From: Bacillota bacterium
GTDB taxonomy: Bacteria; Bacillota; Bacilli; Alicyclobacillales; SLC66
Assembly (NCBI GenBank): GCA_021821055.1
Contig: JAKACX010000021.1
Span: 1-35,651 of the forward strand
Length of the DNA: 35,651 nt
Direction of reading: 5' to 3'
The translations under genes were made by a program, and so were the position numbers. The stretch's first letter is position 1; every line of letters starts with the position of its first letter. The notes beneath the pieces were generated by a model. It was not told where the DNA came from and did no database searches. It worked only from the letters and a program-made list of their open reading frames with translations. Below, piece by piece: positions 8,167 through 15,414 of the stretch.

Positions 8167-9813
8167 GTGCATGCCGACGTGGCGTCAAATCGAACATTCA
8201 TTCGCGGTGCGATGATTCTCGGCGTCGCCGCCCTGCTGTCCAAGATCATGGGTTCCGTGTACACGGTGGTTTTGCAAAACGTGATCGGCGATCGCGGCAT
8301 GGGACTGTACCAGATGGCGTATCCGATCTATGCCACGCTGCTCATTCTGTCGACCGCGGGCGTGCCCGTCGCGGTCTCGAAGTTCGTGAGCGAACACGCG
8401 GCGGTGGGGGATATCGAGGGGGCGCACCGCATCTACCGCGTGTCGCTCTGGCTGTTGACCGTCGTTGGCGTGGTGTGTGCGACCGTGCTGTTCGCCTTCG
8501 CGCAGACGTTTGCCGGACTGTCGGGCGACCCAAAGGCCGTCTACGCCATTCGCGCCATTGCGCCCGCTCTGCTGGTGGTGCCTGCGCTGAGCACGATGAG
8601 AGGCTATTTCCAGGGCTGGCAGGTCATGAATCCGACCGCCGTTTCGCAGGTGGTGGAGCAACTCGTCCGCGTGGTTACCATCATCGCCGGGGCGTACGCC
8701 GTCTTGCATTTTGGCTTTGGAGATCCGGCAGGGGCGGCGGCGGCCGCGTTCGGCGCTGTGAGTGGTGGAGCGGCAGGACTCGGCGTGATGGGCTACTTTC
8801 TCTGGCGCATGGGACACGCTCGCGCAGCCGCCCCCCGGCGCGTGGCGGTCCCTGCGCGTTCGCGCCGCGCCGGCCTCTCCACGTTCGCGATCCTGCGCAA
8901 ACTCGTCTACTACTCCATTCCCGTCAGTCTCGGAGCGCTGGTGGTGCCGCTTACGAGCAACGTCGACGCGCTTACGGTCACCAATCTGCTGAAGCTGCAC
9001 GGCGCGGCGCAGGCGGCCGCGACCAGTGAGTTCGGCCTGCTGGCCGGCCGGGCGGCCAAGCTGATGATGTTCCCGGCCGCATTGGCGGGGTCGATCGGCG
9101 TGGCGCTGCTGCCGTCCATCTCGGAGTCAAGCGCGCTGCGCGACGATTCCGAGACGTCGCGCCGAATCCTGCTTGGCATGCGCATCACGACCCTGTTCGC
9201 CTTGCCGGCGGCGGTGGGGCTGTTCGTGCTGGCCAAGCCGGTCGACATCGCGCTGTTTCAGAACAGCGCCGGCTATCATGCGATCCAGATCCTGGCGCTC
9301 GCGACATTCTTCAGCACCCTTCAGACGTCGCTGTGCGCGGGCCTGCAGGGTGTCGGCGCCGTCTATCTGCCCGTCGGGAGTCTCGTGGTTGGCACTGCGC
9401 TCAAAGTTGCGCTAAACTTTCTGTTGGTGCCGCCGTTCGGTATTGACGGAGCGGCGCTGGCGACGGTGTTCAGCTACGCCTTCGCCAGTCTCCTGAACTG
9501 GCTGGCCCTCAGGCGCTACGTGACGGTGGGCGTGCCGTGGGGAGACTACATCTGGAAGCCTGCGGCCGCCACTTTTGTGATGGCCGGTTGCACGTTTGCC
9601 GCTCTTGCGCAGTGGCATCGGGTGCACATCGAGCTGTCGGGGCGCCTGAACGCAGGCGCGATCACGGTGCTCGGCGTTGCCGTCGGGGCATTGGTGTATG
9701 GATTGACCCTGCTTGTTTCGGGAGCGCTGCGGGAACACGAAGTGGCGGCCCTGCCGCGCATCGGACGACCGCTCGCCGCAACCTGCCGCCGCCTCGGACT
9801 GTTCGGTCCCTGA
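8167..9813 (+). CDS. spoVB: SpoVB, MOP-superfamily lipid flippase for the spore cortex
   Basis: SpoVB is a polytopic MurJ-like membrane protein needed for spore cortex peptidoglycan; it is thought to flip lipid-linked precursors. Many hydrophobic segments run through the protein. The signature GSVYTVVLQNVIGDRGMGLY followed by MAYPIYATLLILSTAGVPVA matches the SpoVB/MOP N-terminus. The frame is open from ATG 8146, but no ribosome-binding site precedes it. GTG 8167 has AGGA 6 nt upstream and starts closer to the conserved region (SNRTFIRGAMILG), so it is preferred. GTG 8179 is also possible. The gene sits between spoVT and mazG as in B. subtilis. Confidence 0.94.
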   Translation: MHADVASNRTFIRGAMILGVAALLSKIMGSVYTVVLQNVIGDRGMGLYQMAYPIYATLLILSTAGVPVAVSKFVSEHAAVGDIEGAHRIYRVSLWLLTVVGVVCATVLFAFAQTFAGLSGDPKAVYAIRAIAPALLVVPALSTMRGYFQGWQVMNPTAVSQVVEQLVRVVTIIAGAYAVLHFGFGDPAGAAAAAFGAVSGGAAGLGVMGYFLWRMGHARAAAPRRVAVPARSRRAGLSTFAILRKLVYYSIPVSLGALVVPLTSNVDALTVTNLLKLHGAAQAAATSEFGLLAGRAAKLMMFPAALAGSIGVALLPSISESSALRDDSETSRRILLGMRITTLFALPAAVGLFVLAKPVDIALFQNSAGYHAIQILALATFFSTLQTSLCAGLQGVGAVYLPVGSLVVGTALKVALNFLLVPPFGIDGAALATVFSYAFASLLNWLALRRYVTVGVPWGDYIWKPAAATFVMAGCTFAALAQWHRVHIELSGRLNAGAITVLGVAVGALVYGLTLLVSGALREHEVAALPRIGRPLAATCRRLGLFGP

Positions 9814-9855
9814 GGGGCAGGCGCGGATTTTGAGGTGTGAGGAAGAGGTCGCCCT

Positions 9856-11340
9856 ATGGGAATGGTGTATATTGTCGGGCTCGGCGCCGGCGCCGAGAGC
9901 GCGTTGCCGCAGGGCGCGCTGTCGCTCTTGACCGCCGGTCATGCCGTTGTATTGCGCACGGAGCGTCATCCCGTCGTCTCCTATCTGCGCGAGCGCGGCG
10001 TGACGTTCACTGCGATGGACGAGGTGTACGACCAAGCGGACGATTTTGCCGCGGTGTACGAAGAAATTGCGCGGCGCGTTTTGCAGATCGCCGATCGGGA
10101 GGGCAGCGTGGTGTTTGCGGTGCCCGGACATCCTGCGGTGGCCGAGAAGTCTGTCCGCCTGCTGCGGGAGCGCGCGCCGCAGGCGGGACACGAGGTGGAA
10201 TTCGGGCCGGGCCAAAGCTTTCTCGACGACATGTTGCTGCGTCTTGGCGTGGATCCGATCGAGGGACTGGCGATCGTGGACGCGGCGGACGTGGACGGGC
10301 GGGACATCAATTCACGGGTTCACCTTGTGGTCGTCCAGATGTACAGCCAGGCGCTGGCGGCCGACGTGAAGGTCGAACTGGCGGAGGTCTACGGAGACGG
10401 GCACGAGGTGGTGCTGGTCCGCGCCATCGGTGTCCCGGGAGAGGAGAGTCTGCGGCGCCTGCCGCTTTACGAGTTGGACAGGCAGGCCGGCATCGACCAC
10501 TTGACGACGCTGTATGTGCCGCCGCAGGCGTCGGGCGAAGCGGCCGGCGATTTTGGCGAACTGCTGCGGGTGGTCGCCCGGCTGCGGTCGCCTGACGGCG
10601 GCTGTCCGTGGGATCTGGCGCAGACGCACCAGACGCTGCGTCCGTACGTGATCGAAGAGGCGTACGAGGTGGCCCGCGCCATCGACGGAGGGGACTGGGA
10701 GGAACTGATCGACGAGTTGGGCGACCTGCTGTTGCAGGTGCTGCTGCACAGCCAGATTGGCCGCGACGAAGGGTATTTTCAGGTGCGCGACGTCATCGCG
10801 GGGCTGTCCGCCAAACTCATCCGCCGGCACCCGCACGTCTTTGGCGGTGCAACGGCGGACGACGCCCAGGCAGTCAAGGGGATCTGGGACGAGGTGAAGG
10901 CGCGGGAACGCGCCGCACGGATGGCTCCCGCGTCTGTGCTCGACGGGGTGAAGGCGGGACTGCCTCCGCTTGTGGAGGCGCGGAGGCTGCACCGCAAGGC
11001 GGCCGAAGTCGGATTCGACTGGCCGGATGCCGACGCGGCCTGGGTCAAAGTGGAGGAGGAACTGGCGGAACTGCGCGCCGCGTCTGATGACGAGCGCGCA
11101 GGAGAATTCGGCGATGTCCTGTTTACGCTCGTGAATTGGGCGGACCGCCACGGTATAGACGCCGAGCAGGCGGCCGCGGCCGCCAATCGCAAGTTTCGCG
11201 GGCGATTTGCGCAGATGGAGCGGTTCATGCTGCAGGAGAGCGTCGAATTTTCTGAGCTGACGCTTGAAAGAATGGAGCAGTTTTGGCAAGCCGCGAAACA
11301 GGAGGATGGGTCAGGGCCCGCGCCTGAGTCCAGAACGTGA
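9856..11340 (+). CDS. mazG: MazG-family nucleoside triphosphate pyrophosphohydrolase with N-terminal tetrapyrrole-methylase-like domain (YabN)
   Basis: The protein has two parts. Residues 1 to about 225 form a SAM-dependent tetrapyrrole methylase fold (YIVGLGAG and FAVPGHPAVAEKSV). Residues about 240-480 are a MazG house-cleaning NTP pyrophosphatase with CPWDLAQTHQTLRPYVIEEA and the acidic pairs EEAYE and DELGD, then a second repeat ending EFGDVLFTLVN. The 494-residue length is normal for YabN. GAGGAAGAGG precedes ATG 9856. What the methylase-like half does is not known for this family. HU follows, with its start 86 nt beyond the mazG stop. Confidence 0.95.
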   Translation: MGMVYIVGLGAGAESALPQGALSLLTAGHAVVLRTERHPVVSYLRERGVTFTAMDEVYDQADDFAAVYEEIARRVLQIADREGSVVFAVPGHPAVAEKSVRLLRERAPQAGHEVEFGPGQSFLDDMLLRLGVDPIEGLAIVDAADVDGRDINSRVHLVVVQMYSQALAADVKVELAEVYGDGHEVVLVRAIGVPGEESLRRLPLYELDRQAGIDHLTTLYVPPQASGEAAGDFGELLRVVARLRSPDGGCPWDLAQTHQTLRPYVIEEAYEVARAIDGGDWEELIDELGDLLLQVLLHSQIGRDEGYFQVRDVIAGLSAKLIRRHPHVFGGATADDAQAVKGIWDEVKARERAARMAPASVLDGVKAGLPPLVEARRLHRKAAEVGFDWPDADAAWVKVEEELAELRAASDDERAGEFGDVLFTLVNWADRHGIDAEQAAAAANRKFRGRFAQMERFMLQESVEFSELTLERMEQFWQAAKQEDGSGPAPESRT

Positions 11341-11426
11341 CAATTTGTTCATGGACAGCAGGATTTCTGCGGTTTCGGGGCGAATATGCTTCTGACCACA
11401 TCAGCCTTGGAAAGGGGCATGAATGC

Positions 11427-11699
11427 ATGAACAAAGTGGAATTGGTGAATCGGGTTGTGGAGAAGAGCGGATTGAAGAAAAAGGACGTCGAGATTACGGT
11501 CAACGCGCTGCTGGACTCGATTTCCGAAGCCCTGGCGACGGGCGAGAGAGTGCAACTGATCGGATTTGGAACGTTTGAGACGAGGACGCGCAAGGCCAGA
11601 AGTGGCCGCAATCCGCAGACGGGGGCGTCGATCGCGATTCCCGAGTCATCGGTTCCCGCATTCAAACCGGGCAACAAACTGCGCGACGTCACCAGGTAA
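11427..11699 (+). CDS. hup: HU-family DNA-binding protein
   Basis: HU binds and bends DNA as a dimer and compacts the nucleoid. The 90-residue protein starts MNKVELVNRVVEKSGL and carries the family signature GFGTFETRTRKARSGRNPQT followed by AFKPGN. ATG 11427 is chosen because it gives the standard HU N-terminus and AAAGGGG lies about 9 nt upstream; the longer open frame from 11337 adds 30 unrelated residues. In B. subtilis hbs lies elsewhere, so its place between mazG and rqcP is a lineage feature. Its stop overlaps the rqcP start by one base. Confidence 0.96.
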   Translation: MNKVELVNRVVEKSGLKKKDVEITVNALLDSISEALATGERVQLIGFGTFETRTRKARSGRNPQTGASIAIPESSVPAFKPGNKLRDVTR

Positions 11700-11992
11700 T
11701 GCGCCTCGACAAGTACCTCAAAGTCTCCCGCCTGATCAAGCGTCGCACATTGGCCAAGGACATGTGCGACGGCGGGCGGGTTCAGGTCAACGGCCGCGTG
11801 GCAAAAGCCGGTGCGGAAGTGGCTGTCGGCGATCGGCTGTCGATGCGCTTTGGCGCGCGCACGCTCGTCGTGCGCATCGTGCAGATCGCCGCCACGGTGC
11901 GCAAGGAACAGGCGGCCGACCTGTTCGAAGTCTTGCAGGACGACCGTCCGGCGGGCGGCCCGACGGACGATGGAGACGACGAGGAAGACTAG
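11699..11992 (+). CDS. rqcP: RqcP (YabO), S4-domain ribosome quality-control factor
   Basis: RqcP binds tRNA and 23S rRNA on stalled 50S subunits and helps RqcH add alanine tails to stuck peptides. The 97-residue protein begins MRLDKYLKVSRLIKRRTLAK, the S4/Hsp15 RNA-binding motif, followed by GRVQVNGRVAKAG. The C-terminus is acidic. The start ATG shares one base with the HU stop (taATG), so the two are translationally coupled. A palindromic repeat begins at its TAG stop. Confidence 0.94.
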   Translation: MRLDKYLKVSRLIKRRTLAKDMCDGGRVQVNGRVAKAGAEVAVGDRLSMRFGARTLVVRIVQIAATVRKEQAADLFEVLQDDRPAGGPTDDGDDEED

Positions 11993-12114
11993 GGGACATG
12001 TGATAAACCAAATTTCAGCAGGCGAAGGATTCCAGATATAGCGTTTGACTGAAGCCTCAAACGCTATATCTGGAATCAGATCGCCTGCGCAGAGGACTTT
12101 ATCGCATGTCCCCT
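11991..12114. repeat. palindromic intergenic element, copy 1 (complete)
   Basis: The whole 124-bp segment folds as one long imperfect hairpin. The tip aggggacatgtgataaa (11991-12007) is matched by its inverse tttatcgcatgtcccct (12098-12114), 16 of 17 bases. Inner arms around caggcgaaggattccaga pair nearly perfectly. The 32-bp core at 12037-12068 pairs around loop ctgaagcc. It starts within the TAG of rqcP. It looks like a non-autonomous mobile or REP-like element; no transposase for it is visible here. Confidence 0.8.
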
Positions 12115-12427
12115 GGGGGAACTGTGGCAACCTGGATCAGGGCAGGCGGGCGTTGCCGCAGATCCCCGCGGGGTATGCCGTAGGGCGGCTGCCCGTCCTG
12201 GCGACGGCGTCGCTCGCGCACCCGGGAGTTTGGTTTGCCTTGAGAATGCGAGATCGCCCATGCCGTCGCATCATCGTCTTCGTGATCGAGCCTGATTTTT
12301 GCTGTTCGTCGCGTGAACACAAGAAGACGGTCGCGCGGCGGGGTCTATTCCCTTTTGACCGGCCATAGGATGTATGGAAACGTACAGGCCTGGGTTTCGG
12401 GCCGGTAAAAAGGGTGGGCGAACCGGA
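12115..12427. other. gap between palindromic element and yabP
   Basis: No convincing gene is seen. Open frames here lack ribosome-binding sites and resemble nothing known. Around 12143-12200 the arms caggcgggc and gcccgtcctg could form a long-loop hairpin. TCTATT (about 12343) and CATAGGAT (about 12365) are spaced roughly like a sigma-E promoter but match poorly. Confidence 0.5.
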
Positions 12428-12724
12428 ATGGCGGATGATCGACAGCATCAGGACCTGGAAAAACATCAGGTGCTCATGATCAACAGGCAGTACGCCGAGA
12501 TCACGGGCGTGGTCAATGTGGAGTCGTTCGACGCACGCGAGTTTTTGCTGCAGACGGCGAAGGGAGTCATGGCCATACGGGGGCAAGGCCTGCACATCAA
12601 GGCCCTCCACCTTGAAAATGGGCTCGTCTCGATCGAGGGAGCCATCGGGGACATCCAATACTTCGACGACAAGGGGTCCGCTGGCGCGAAGGCAAAGGGA
12701 CTCTTTGGCAAGCTGCTCAAGTAG
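12428..12724 (+). CDS. yabP: spore protein YabP
   Basis: YabP belongs to the YabP/YqfC family, a mother-cell sporulation protein made with YabQ. The 98-residue product has the family body ITGVVNVESFDAREFLL, IRGQGLHIKALHLENGLVSI and the ending KAKGLFGKLLK. ATG 12428 gives the usual family length; an upstream in-frame ATG at 12374 would add 18 poorly related residues, although AGGA lies near it. No strong Shine-Dalgarno precedes 12428. The exact molecular role is not established. yabQ follows after 9 nt. Confidence 0.92.
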   Translation: MADDRQHQDLEKHQVLMINRQYAEITGVVNVESFDAREFLLQTAKGVMAIRGQGLHIKALHLENGLVSIEGAIGDIQYFDDKGSAGAKAKGLFGKLLK

Positions 12725-12733
12725 GCCGATGCC

Positions 12734-13348
12734 ATGGACCAGCAGACGCAGTACGCAACCACTCTTCTGATGACGGGCGCCGGAGCGGTCCTTGCCACCG
12801 TCTATGACATCTATCGCAGTTCGTTGGAAGAATGGCGTTTCTTGCGGCGCTTTGCTCCATTTTTCGATTTTGGATTCTGGGTGTTCGCCCTGATTTTCGT
12901 TTTCACCTTGTTGCTTGGCGTCAATGACGGCGACGTGCGAATCGTCGTCTTTGTCCTGCTTGGCATCGGGGCGCTGATCTATTGGAAGACGGCGCATCCT
13001 CTGGTTGCAGCCAGTACGCGGCTGATTGTGCGGTTTATCTGCCGGGTGTTCGCATTCGCGCGCCGCGTTGTCACCGTGTTGCTCGTGGGGCCGGTGGTCT
13101 ACCTGCTTCGCGGCGTGCGCCGTCTGGTTCACCTCATGGACGGCGCTCTGGTGCAACTGGAACCCGCGATCAGTTGGCCCGTCGTCTGGTTGTCGCGAGG
13201 CGCGACAACGGCGTCGCGCGCAGTGGCAAAAAAATATGTCGCGCCGCTTGCGCACCGCGGGAAGGAACGCGTACGGGCGGCGTCGAATAGGTACCGACAT
13301 AAACTGTCGGCTTGGTTGCGTCGCGGCGAGAACGACGACGAGACCTAG
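12734..13348 (+). CDS. yabQ: spore cortex protein YabQ
   Basis: YabQ is a membrane protein needed for spore cortex formation in B. subtilis. The 204-residue protein has hydrophobic segments near residues 7-25, 42-62 and 68-86, the family feature YDIYRSSLEEWRFLRRFAPF, and a longer hydrophobic stretch near 105-125. The C-terminus is basic. The family core occupies the first half and the tail is variable. The stop codon TAG at 13346-13348 is also the start of a palindromic element. Confidence 0.92.
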   Translation: MDQQTQYATTLLMTGAGAVLATVYDIYRSSLEEWRFLRRFAPFFDFGFWVFALIFVFTLLLGVNDGDVRIVVFVLLGIGALIYWKTAHPLVAASTRLIVRFICRVFAFARRVVTVLLVGPVVYLLRGVRRLVHLMDGALVQLEPAISWPVVWLSRGATTASRAVAKKYVAPLAHRGKERVRAASNRYRHKLSAWLRRGENDDET

Positions 13349-13466
13349 GGGAACCGCGGAAAAGTCCGGAGCGAAATCCAAAGCGGGCAGCTATAGCGTT
13401 TGAGGTTTCAGTCAAACGCTATAAATGGACGTGCGACGGACTGATCGAATTTCACGGTTCCCCTAG
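13345..13466. repeat. palindromic intergenic element, copy 2 (core inverted relative to copy 1)
   Basis: The tips ctaggggaaccg and its inverse cggttcccctag bound an imperfect palindrome of about 122 bp. The 32-bp core at 13392-13423 matches the reverse complement of the core of copy 1 (12037-12068) at 31 of 32 positions. The outer arms differ from copy 1 apart from the aggggA tip. It overlaps the yabQ stop codon. Confidence 0.75.
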
Positions 13467-13497
13467 GGGATATGTGACAAGGTCCCTGACGCAGGCC
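13464..13497 (+). repeat. single arm of the palindromic repeat family before divIC
   Basis: Taggggatatgtgacaagg followed by tccctgacgcaggc matches the inverted right arm of copy 1 (aggggacatgcgataaag, tcctctgcgcaggc) at about three of four positions. It abuts the right tip of copy 2 and ends just before the divIC ribosome-binding site at 13501-13506. Confidence 0.6.
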
Positions 13498-13512
13498 TGT
13501 GAGGAGTTGAAC

Positions 13513-13872
13513 ATGGCATCCGTGAACCAGCTCAAGGTCGCGAAATTGAACGGCGCGCAACGGCGCAAGAGGCGCCAACGCATCAAACTCCGCCTGTTGG
13601 TCGTGGCGGCTTTCATGGTATGGGGCGGATACCAGTACTGGTTCGTGCAGAGGCCCTTGCTGGCCGCCAACGCCGCAGCGCGCACGCAGGTCGCGGCGCA
13701 GATCTCGGCGCAGCACGCGATGGCCGCGCGGCTCAAACACGAGATTGTCGCGCTCCACTCGAACAGCTACATAGCCACGATCGCAGAGCAGCGCTACAAC
13801 CTGATCAAGCCCGGAGACATCCTGTTCTCGACCTCCGGAGTGTCCACCCCCGCAAAACAGGCAGGAAAGTGA
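13513..13872 (+). CDS. divIC: septum formation initiator DivIC (FtsB family)
   Basis: DivIC joins FtsL and DivIB in the divisome and is required for septum formation in growth and sporulation. The 119-residue protein has a basic cytoplasmic tail (residues 1-28), one membrane segment (about 29-47, LLVVAAFMVWGGYQYWF) and an extracytoplasmic coiled coil rich in alanine, ending in the family feature YIATIAEQRYNLIKPGDILF. ATG 13513 has GAGGAG 6 nt upstream. Its place between yabQ and yabR is as in B. subtilis. Confidence 0.94.
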   Translation: MASVNQLKVAKLNGAQRRKRRQRIKLRLLVVAAFMVWGGYQYWFVQRPLLAANAAARTQVAAQISAQHAMAARLKHEIVALHSNSYIATIAEQRYNLIKPGDILFSTSGVSTPAKQAGK

Positions 13873-13889
13873 CAATCGGGGCACTCGTC

Positions 13890-13919
13890 TTGACACCTTT
13901 TCCGTGACTCCGATATAAT
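13890..13919 (+). promoter_or_regulatory. sigma-A promoter for yabR
   Basis: TTGACA (13890-13895) and TATAAT (13914-13919) are both consensus, with an 18-nt spacer. The start point would be near 13926, about 38 nt before the yabR ATG. It allows vegetative expression of yabR apart from the sporulation genes around it. Confidence 0.8.
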
Positions 13920-13963
13920 GTGGAATGAGTAAGTGACTCTTTTGAGGGGGATCTTCAGCTTTT

Positions 13964-14359
13964 ATGTCGATCGAGCTGGGCAGCAAACTGGAAGGAAAAG
14001 TTACGGGGATAACCCATTTTGGGGCTTTTGTTTTACTGCCCGGAGGTGAAACTGGACTTGTCCACATTTCCGAGATCGCAGACAGCTACGTGCGTGATAT
14101 CAATGAGCATTTGAAAGTGAACGATCCCGTAACCGTCAAAGTCATCAATCTCGACAATAACAAGATCGGTCTGTCCATCCGTCAGGCTTCTGATAATCCT
14201 GCCCCTCATCGGCCACCCCGCGCACGTTTTAATAATGGGCCGACAAGACAAAGCCTGGAAGATAAAATCAACCGTTTTATGAAAGACAGTGATGACCGCC
14301 TGCAGGCACTGCGCAGAAGTGAGTCGAAACGCGGCGGACGCGGCGGACGCAGAGGCTAG
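13964..14359 (+). CDS. yabR: S1-domain RNA-binding protein YabR
   Basis: A single S1 RNA-binding fold fills residues 1-75 (GSKLEGKVTGITHFGAFVLL, GLVHISEIADSYV, VKVINLDNNKIGLSIRQ). A low-complexity arginine- and glycine-rich tail ends GGRGGRRG. The 131-residue length is usual for this general-stress or polyribonucleotide-nucleotidyltransferase-like family. The exact target RNA is not known. The ATG follows a GAGGGGG ribosome-binding site, and a consensus sigma-A promoter lies upstream. Confidence 0.93.
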   Translation: MSIELGSKLEGKVTGITHFGAFVLLPGGETGLVHISEIADSYVRDINEHLKVNDPVTVKVINLDNNKIGLSIRQASDNPAPHRPPRARFNNGPTRQSLEDKINRFMKDSDDRLQALRRSESKRGGRGGRRG

Positions 14360-14575
14360 ACCGCCATGGCGCGGGCGCGCCGGGAGTGGAGGATGAAAAT
14401 CCTCCGCGCGCACGTGGATGATGAATGTGTGTCCGGGGCTGGAGATCGCTTCGTCGCGCCCCGTAATCCCCCGTCACATTTGTGGCGAGGGATTTTGCGC
14501 TTTGGACGCCCTGGAGGACGATGGGACAGAGAGACCCGCTCATGACGCGCGCAGGCGGCCACAGATCGCGTGAGG
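14360..14575. other. intergenic region between convergent yabR and cmpA
   Basis: No gene is seen. A perfect hairpin, ggaggat-gaaa-atcctcc (14388-14405), is flanked by further gcgcgc self-complementarity and may end both convergent units, but there is no T-tract on either side. Confidence 0.4.
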
Positions 14576-14716
14576 TCAGTGCTGGTCGGCCGAATAACCC
14601 GCAGGGGTGTGCTCGTTCCTTCGGTACTTGTAGTACACGCGGTTCAACATCACCACCGAGCGCCTGTCCCGGTCGCGAAATGCCCTGAGCAATTGGTTCT
14701 TCAACCATGACGGCAT
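14576..14716 (-). CDS. cmpA: cortex morphogenetic protein CmpA
   Basis: This minus-strand gene encodes 46 residues starting MPSWLKNQLLRAF and continuing through VVMLNRVYYKYRR. That matches my memory of B. subtilis CmpA (37 residues, beginning MPxWLKKQ, with LNQCWxFYRKK near the end). CmpA delays cortex assembly until the SpoIVA coat basement is correct and works with ClpXP. AGGGG lies 9 nt before the chosen ATG at 14716; a second in-frame ATG 9 nt further upstream is less well placed. The C-terminal dozen residues extend beyond the B. subtilis protein. The gene sits 34 nt after comEB on the same strand and is likely co-transcribed with it. Confidence 0.8.
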   Translation of the reverse strand: MPSWLKNQLLRAFRDRDRRSVVMLNRVYYKYRRNEHTPAGYSADQH

Positions 14717-14750
14717 CGTAAGCATCCCCTTGCTGCGGTAGGATACTCCA

Positions 14751-15191
14751 CTATACGCGGGCGTCGCCCATTTGCTCCACCAGGGCGAGCGCCACCCCGG
14801 CCTGGCCGAACAGTTCGACCGCATAGTCGTCGACTTGGTAGGCTTCTCCGTACAGGACCTGGTTGATGCCGGCCTGGATGATCTGCTTGGTACACTGAAG
14901 GCAAGGAAAATGCGTGACGTACAGCGTCGCGCCGTCCGTGCTCACGCCGAACTTCGCGCACTGCAGGATGGCATTGCTCTCGGCGTGGACGGTCCGGATG
15001 CAGTGGCCGTCAACCACCTTGCATCCATGGTCCTCACAGTGCACATCTCCGGAGACGCTGCCGTTGTATCCGGAAGCGATCGTGCGCCTGTCGCGGACGA
15101 TCACCGCCCCAACCTGTTTTCGGTCACAGGTGGCGCGGGTCGCCACCATCCTCGCCATGTCCATGAAGTAGTCGTCCCACGGTTTTCGCAT
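14751..15191 (-). CDS. comEB: dCMP deaminase family protein ComEB
   Basis: This zinc enzyme deaminates dCMP to dUMP for dTTP synthesis. The 146-residue protein has the zinc motifs His69-Ala-Glu71 (TVHAESNAI) and PCLQC (Cys97, Cys100), plus an extra HCEDHGC segment typical of bacterial dCMP deaminases. ATG 15191 is chosen because GAGAGG precedes it and the family begins at MRKPWDDYFMDMA; the longer frame upstream is not conserved. In B. subtilis comEB lies in the comE operon, so its place next to spoIIE is different. cmpA follows on the same strand. Confidence 0.94.
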   Translation of the reverse strand: MRKPWDDYFMDMARMVATRATCDRKQVGAVIVRDRRTIASGYNGSVSGDVHCEDHGCKVVDGHCIRTVHAESNAILQCAKFGVSTDGATLYVTHFPCLQCTKQIIQAGINQVLYGEAYQVDDYAVELFGQAGVALALVEQMGDARV

Positions 15192-15257
15192 GTCCAACCT
15201 CTCCGTCTTTCGCGGCGTGCGCCGGTGCCTGACGCCTTCCCCGGCTGTACCTGTCCT

Positions 15258-15286
15258 ATTATGTATGGACGCGGGCCCTGGCGCAA
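15258..15286 (-). promoter_or_regulatory. possible sigma-A promoter for comEB-cmpA
   Basis: On the minus strand TTGCGC (15286-15281) and CATAAT (15263-15258) are 17 nt apart, about 70 nt before comEB. The -10 is 5/6 and the -35 only 3/6 of consensus. Confidence 0.35.
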
Positions 15287-15329
15287 CCGTCGCCGACAAC
15301 ACCGGCGCGACGCGAATAACCGATCAATC

Positions 15330-15395
15330 TGTCGCTAAATATGTCGCGGGCGCCAACAGCAATTGACAAAATCCGCTCGGCGCGGCATCTACAAT
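15330..15395 (+). promoter_or_regulatory. spoIIE promoter: sigma-A hexamers with 21-bp spacer and upstream Spo0A-box-like sites
   Basis: TTGACA (15363-15368) and TACAAT (15390-15395) are strong hexamers but 21 bp apart, too far for normal sigma-A use. B. subtilis spoIIE and spoIIG promoters have this over-long spacing and need Spo0A~P. Upstream, TGTCGCT (15330-15336) and TGTCGCG (15342-15348) each match 5 of 7 bases of the 0A box TGTCGAA. TTGACAA on the complementary strand is also 0A-like. Together this makes Spo0A activation very likely. Confidence 0.75.
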
Positions 15396-15414
15396 AAAGC
15401 CATTCTATGATCGG

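Noticed and set aside
12045-12368. 107-codon frame after the first palindromic element
   Set aside because: It starts inside the repeat, has no ribosome-binding site, and its composition does not look like a protein.
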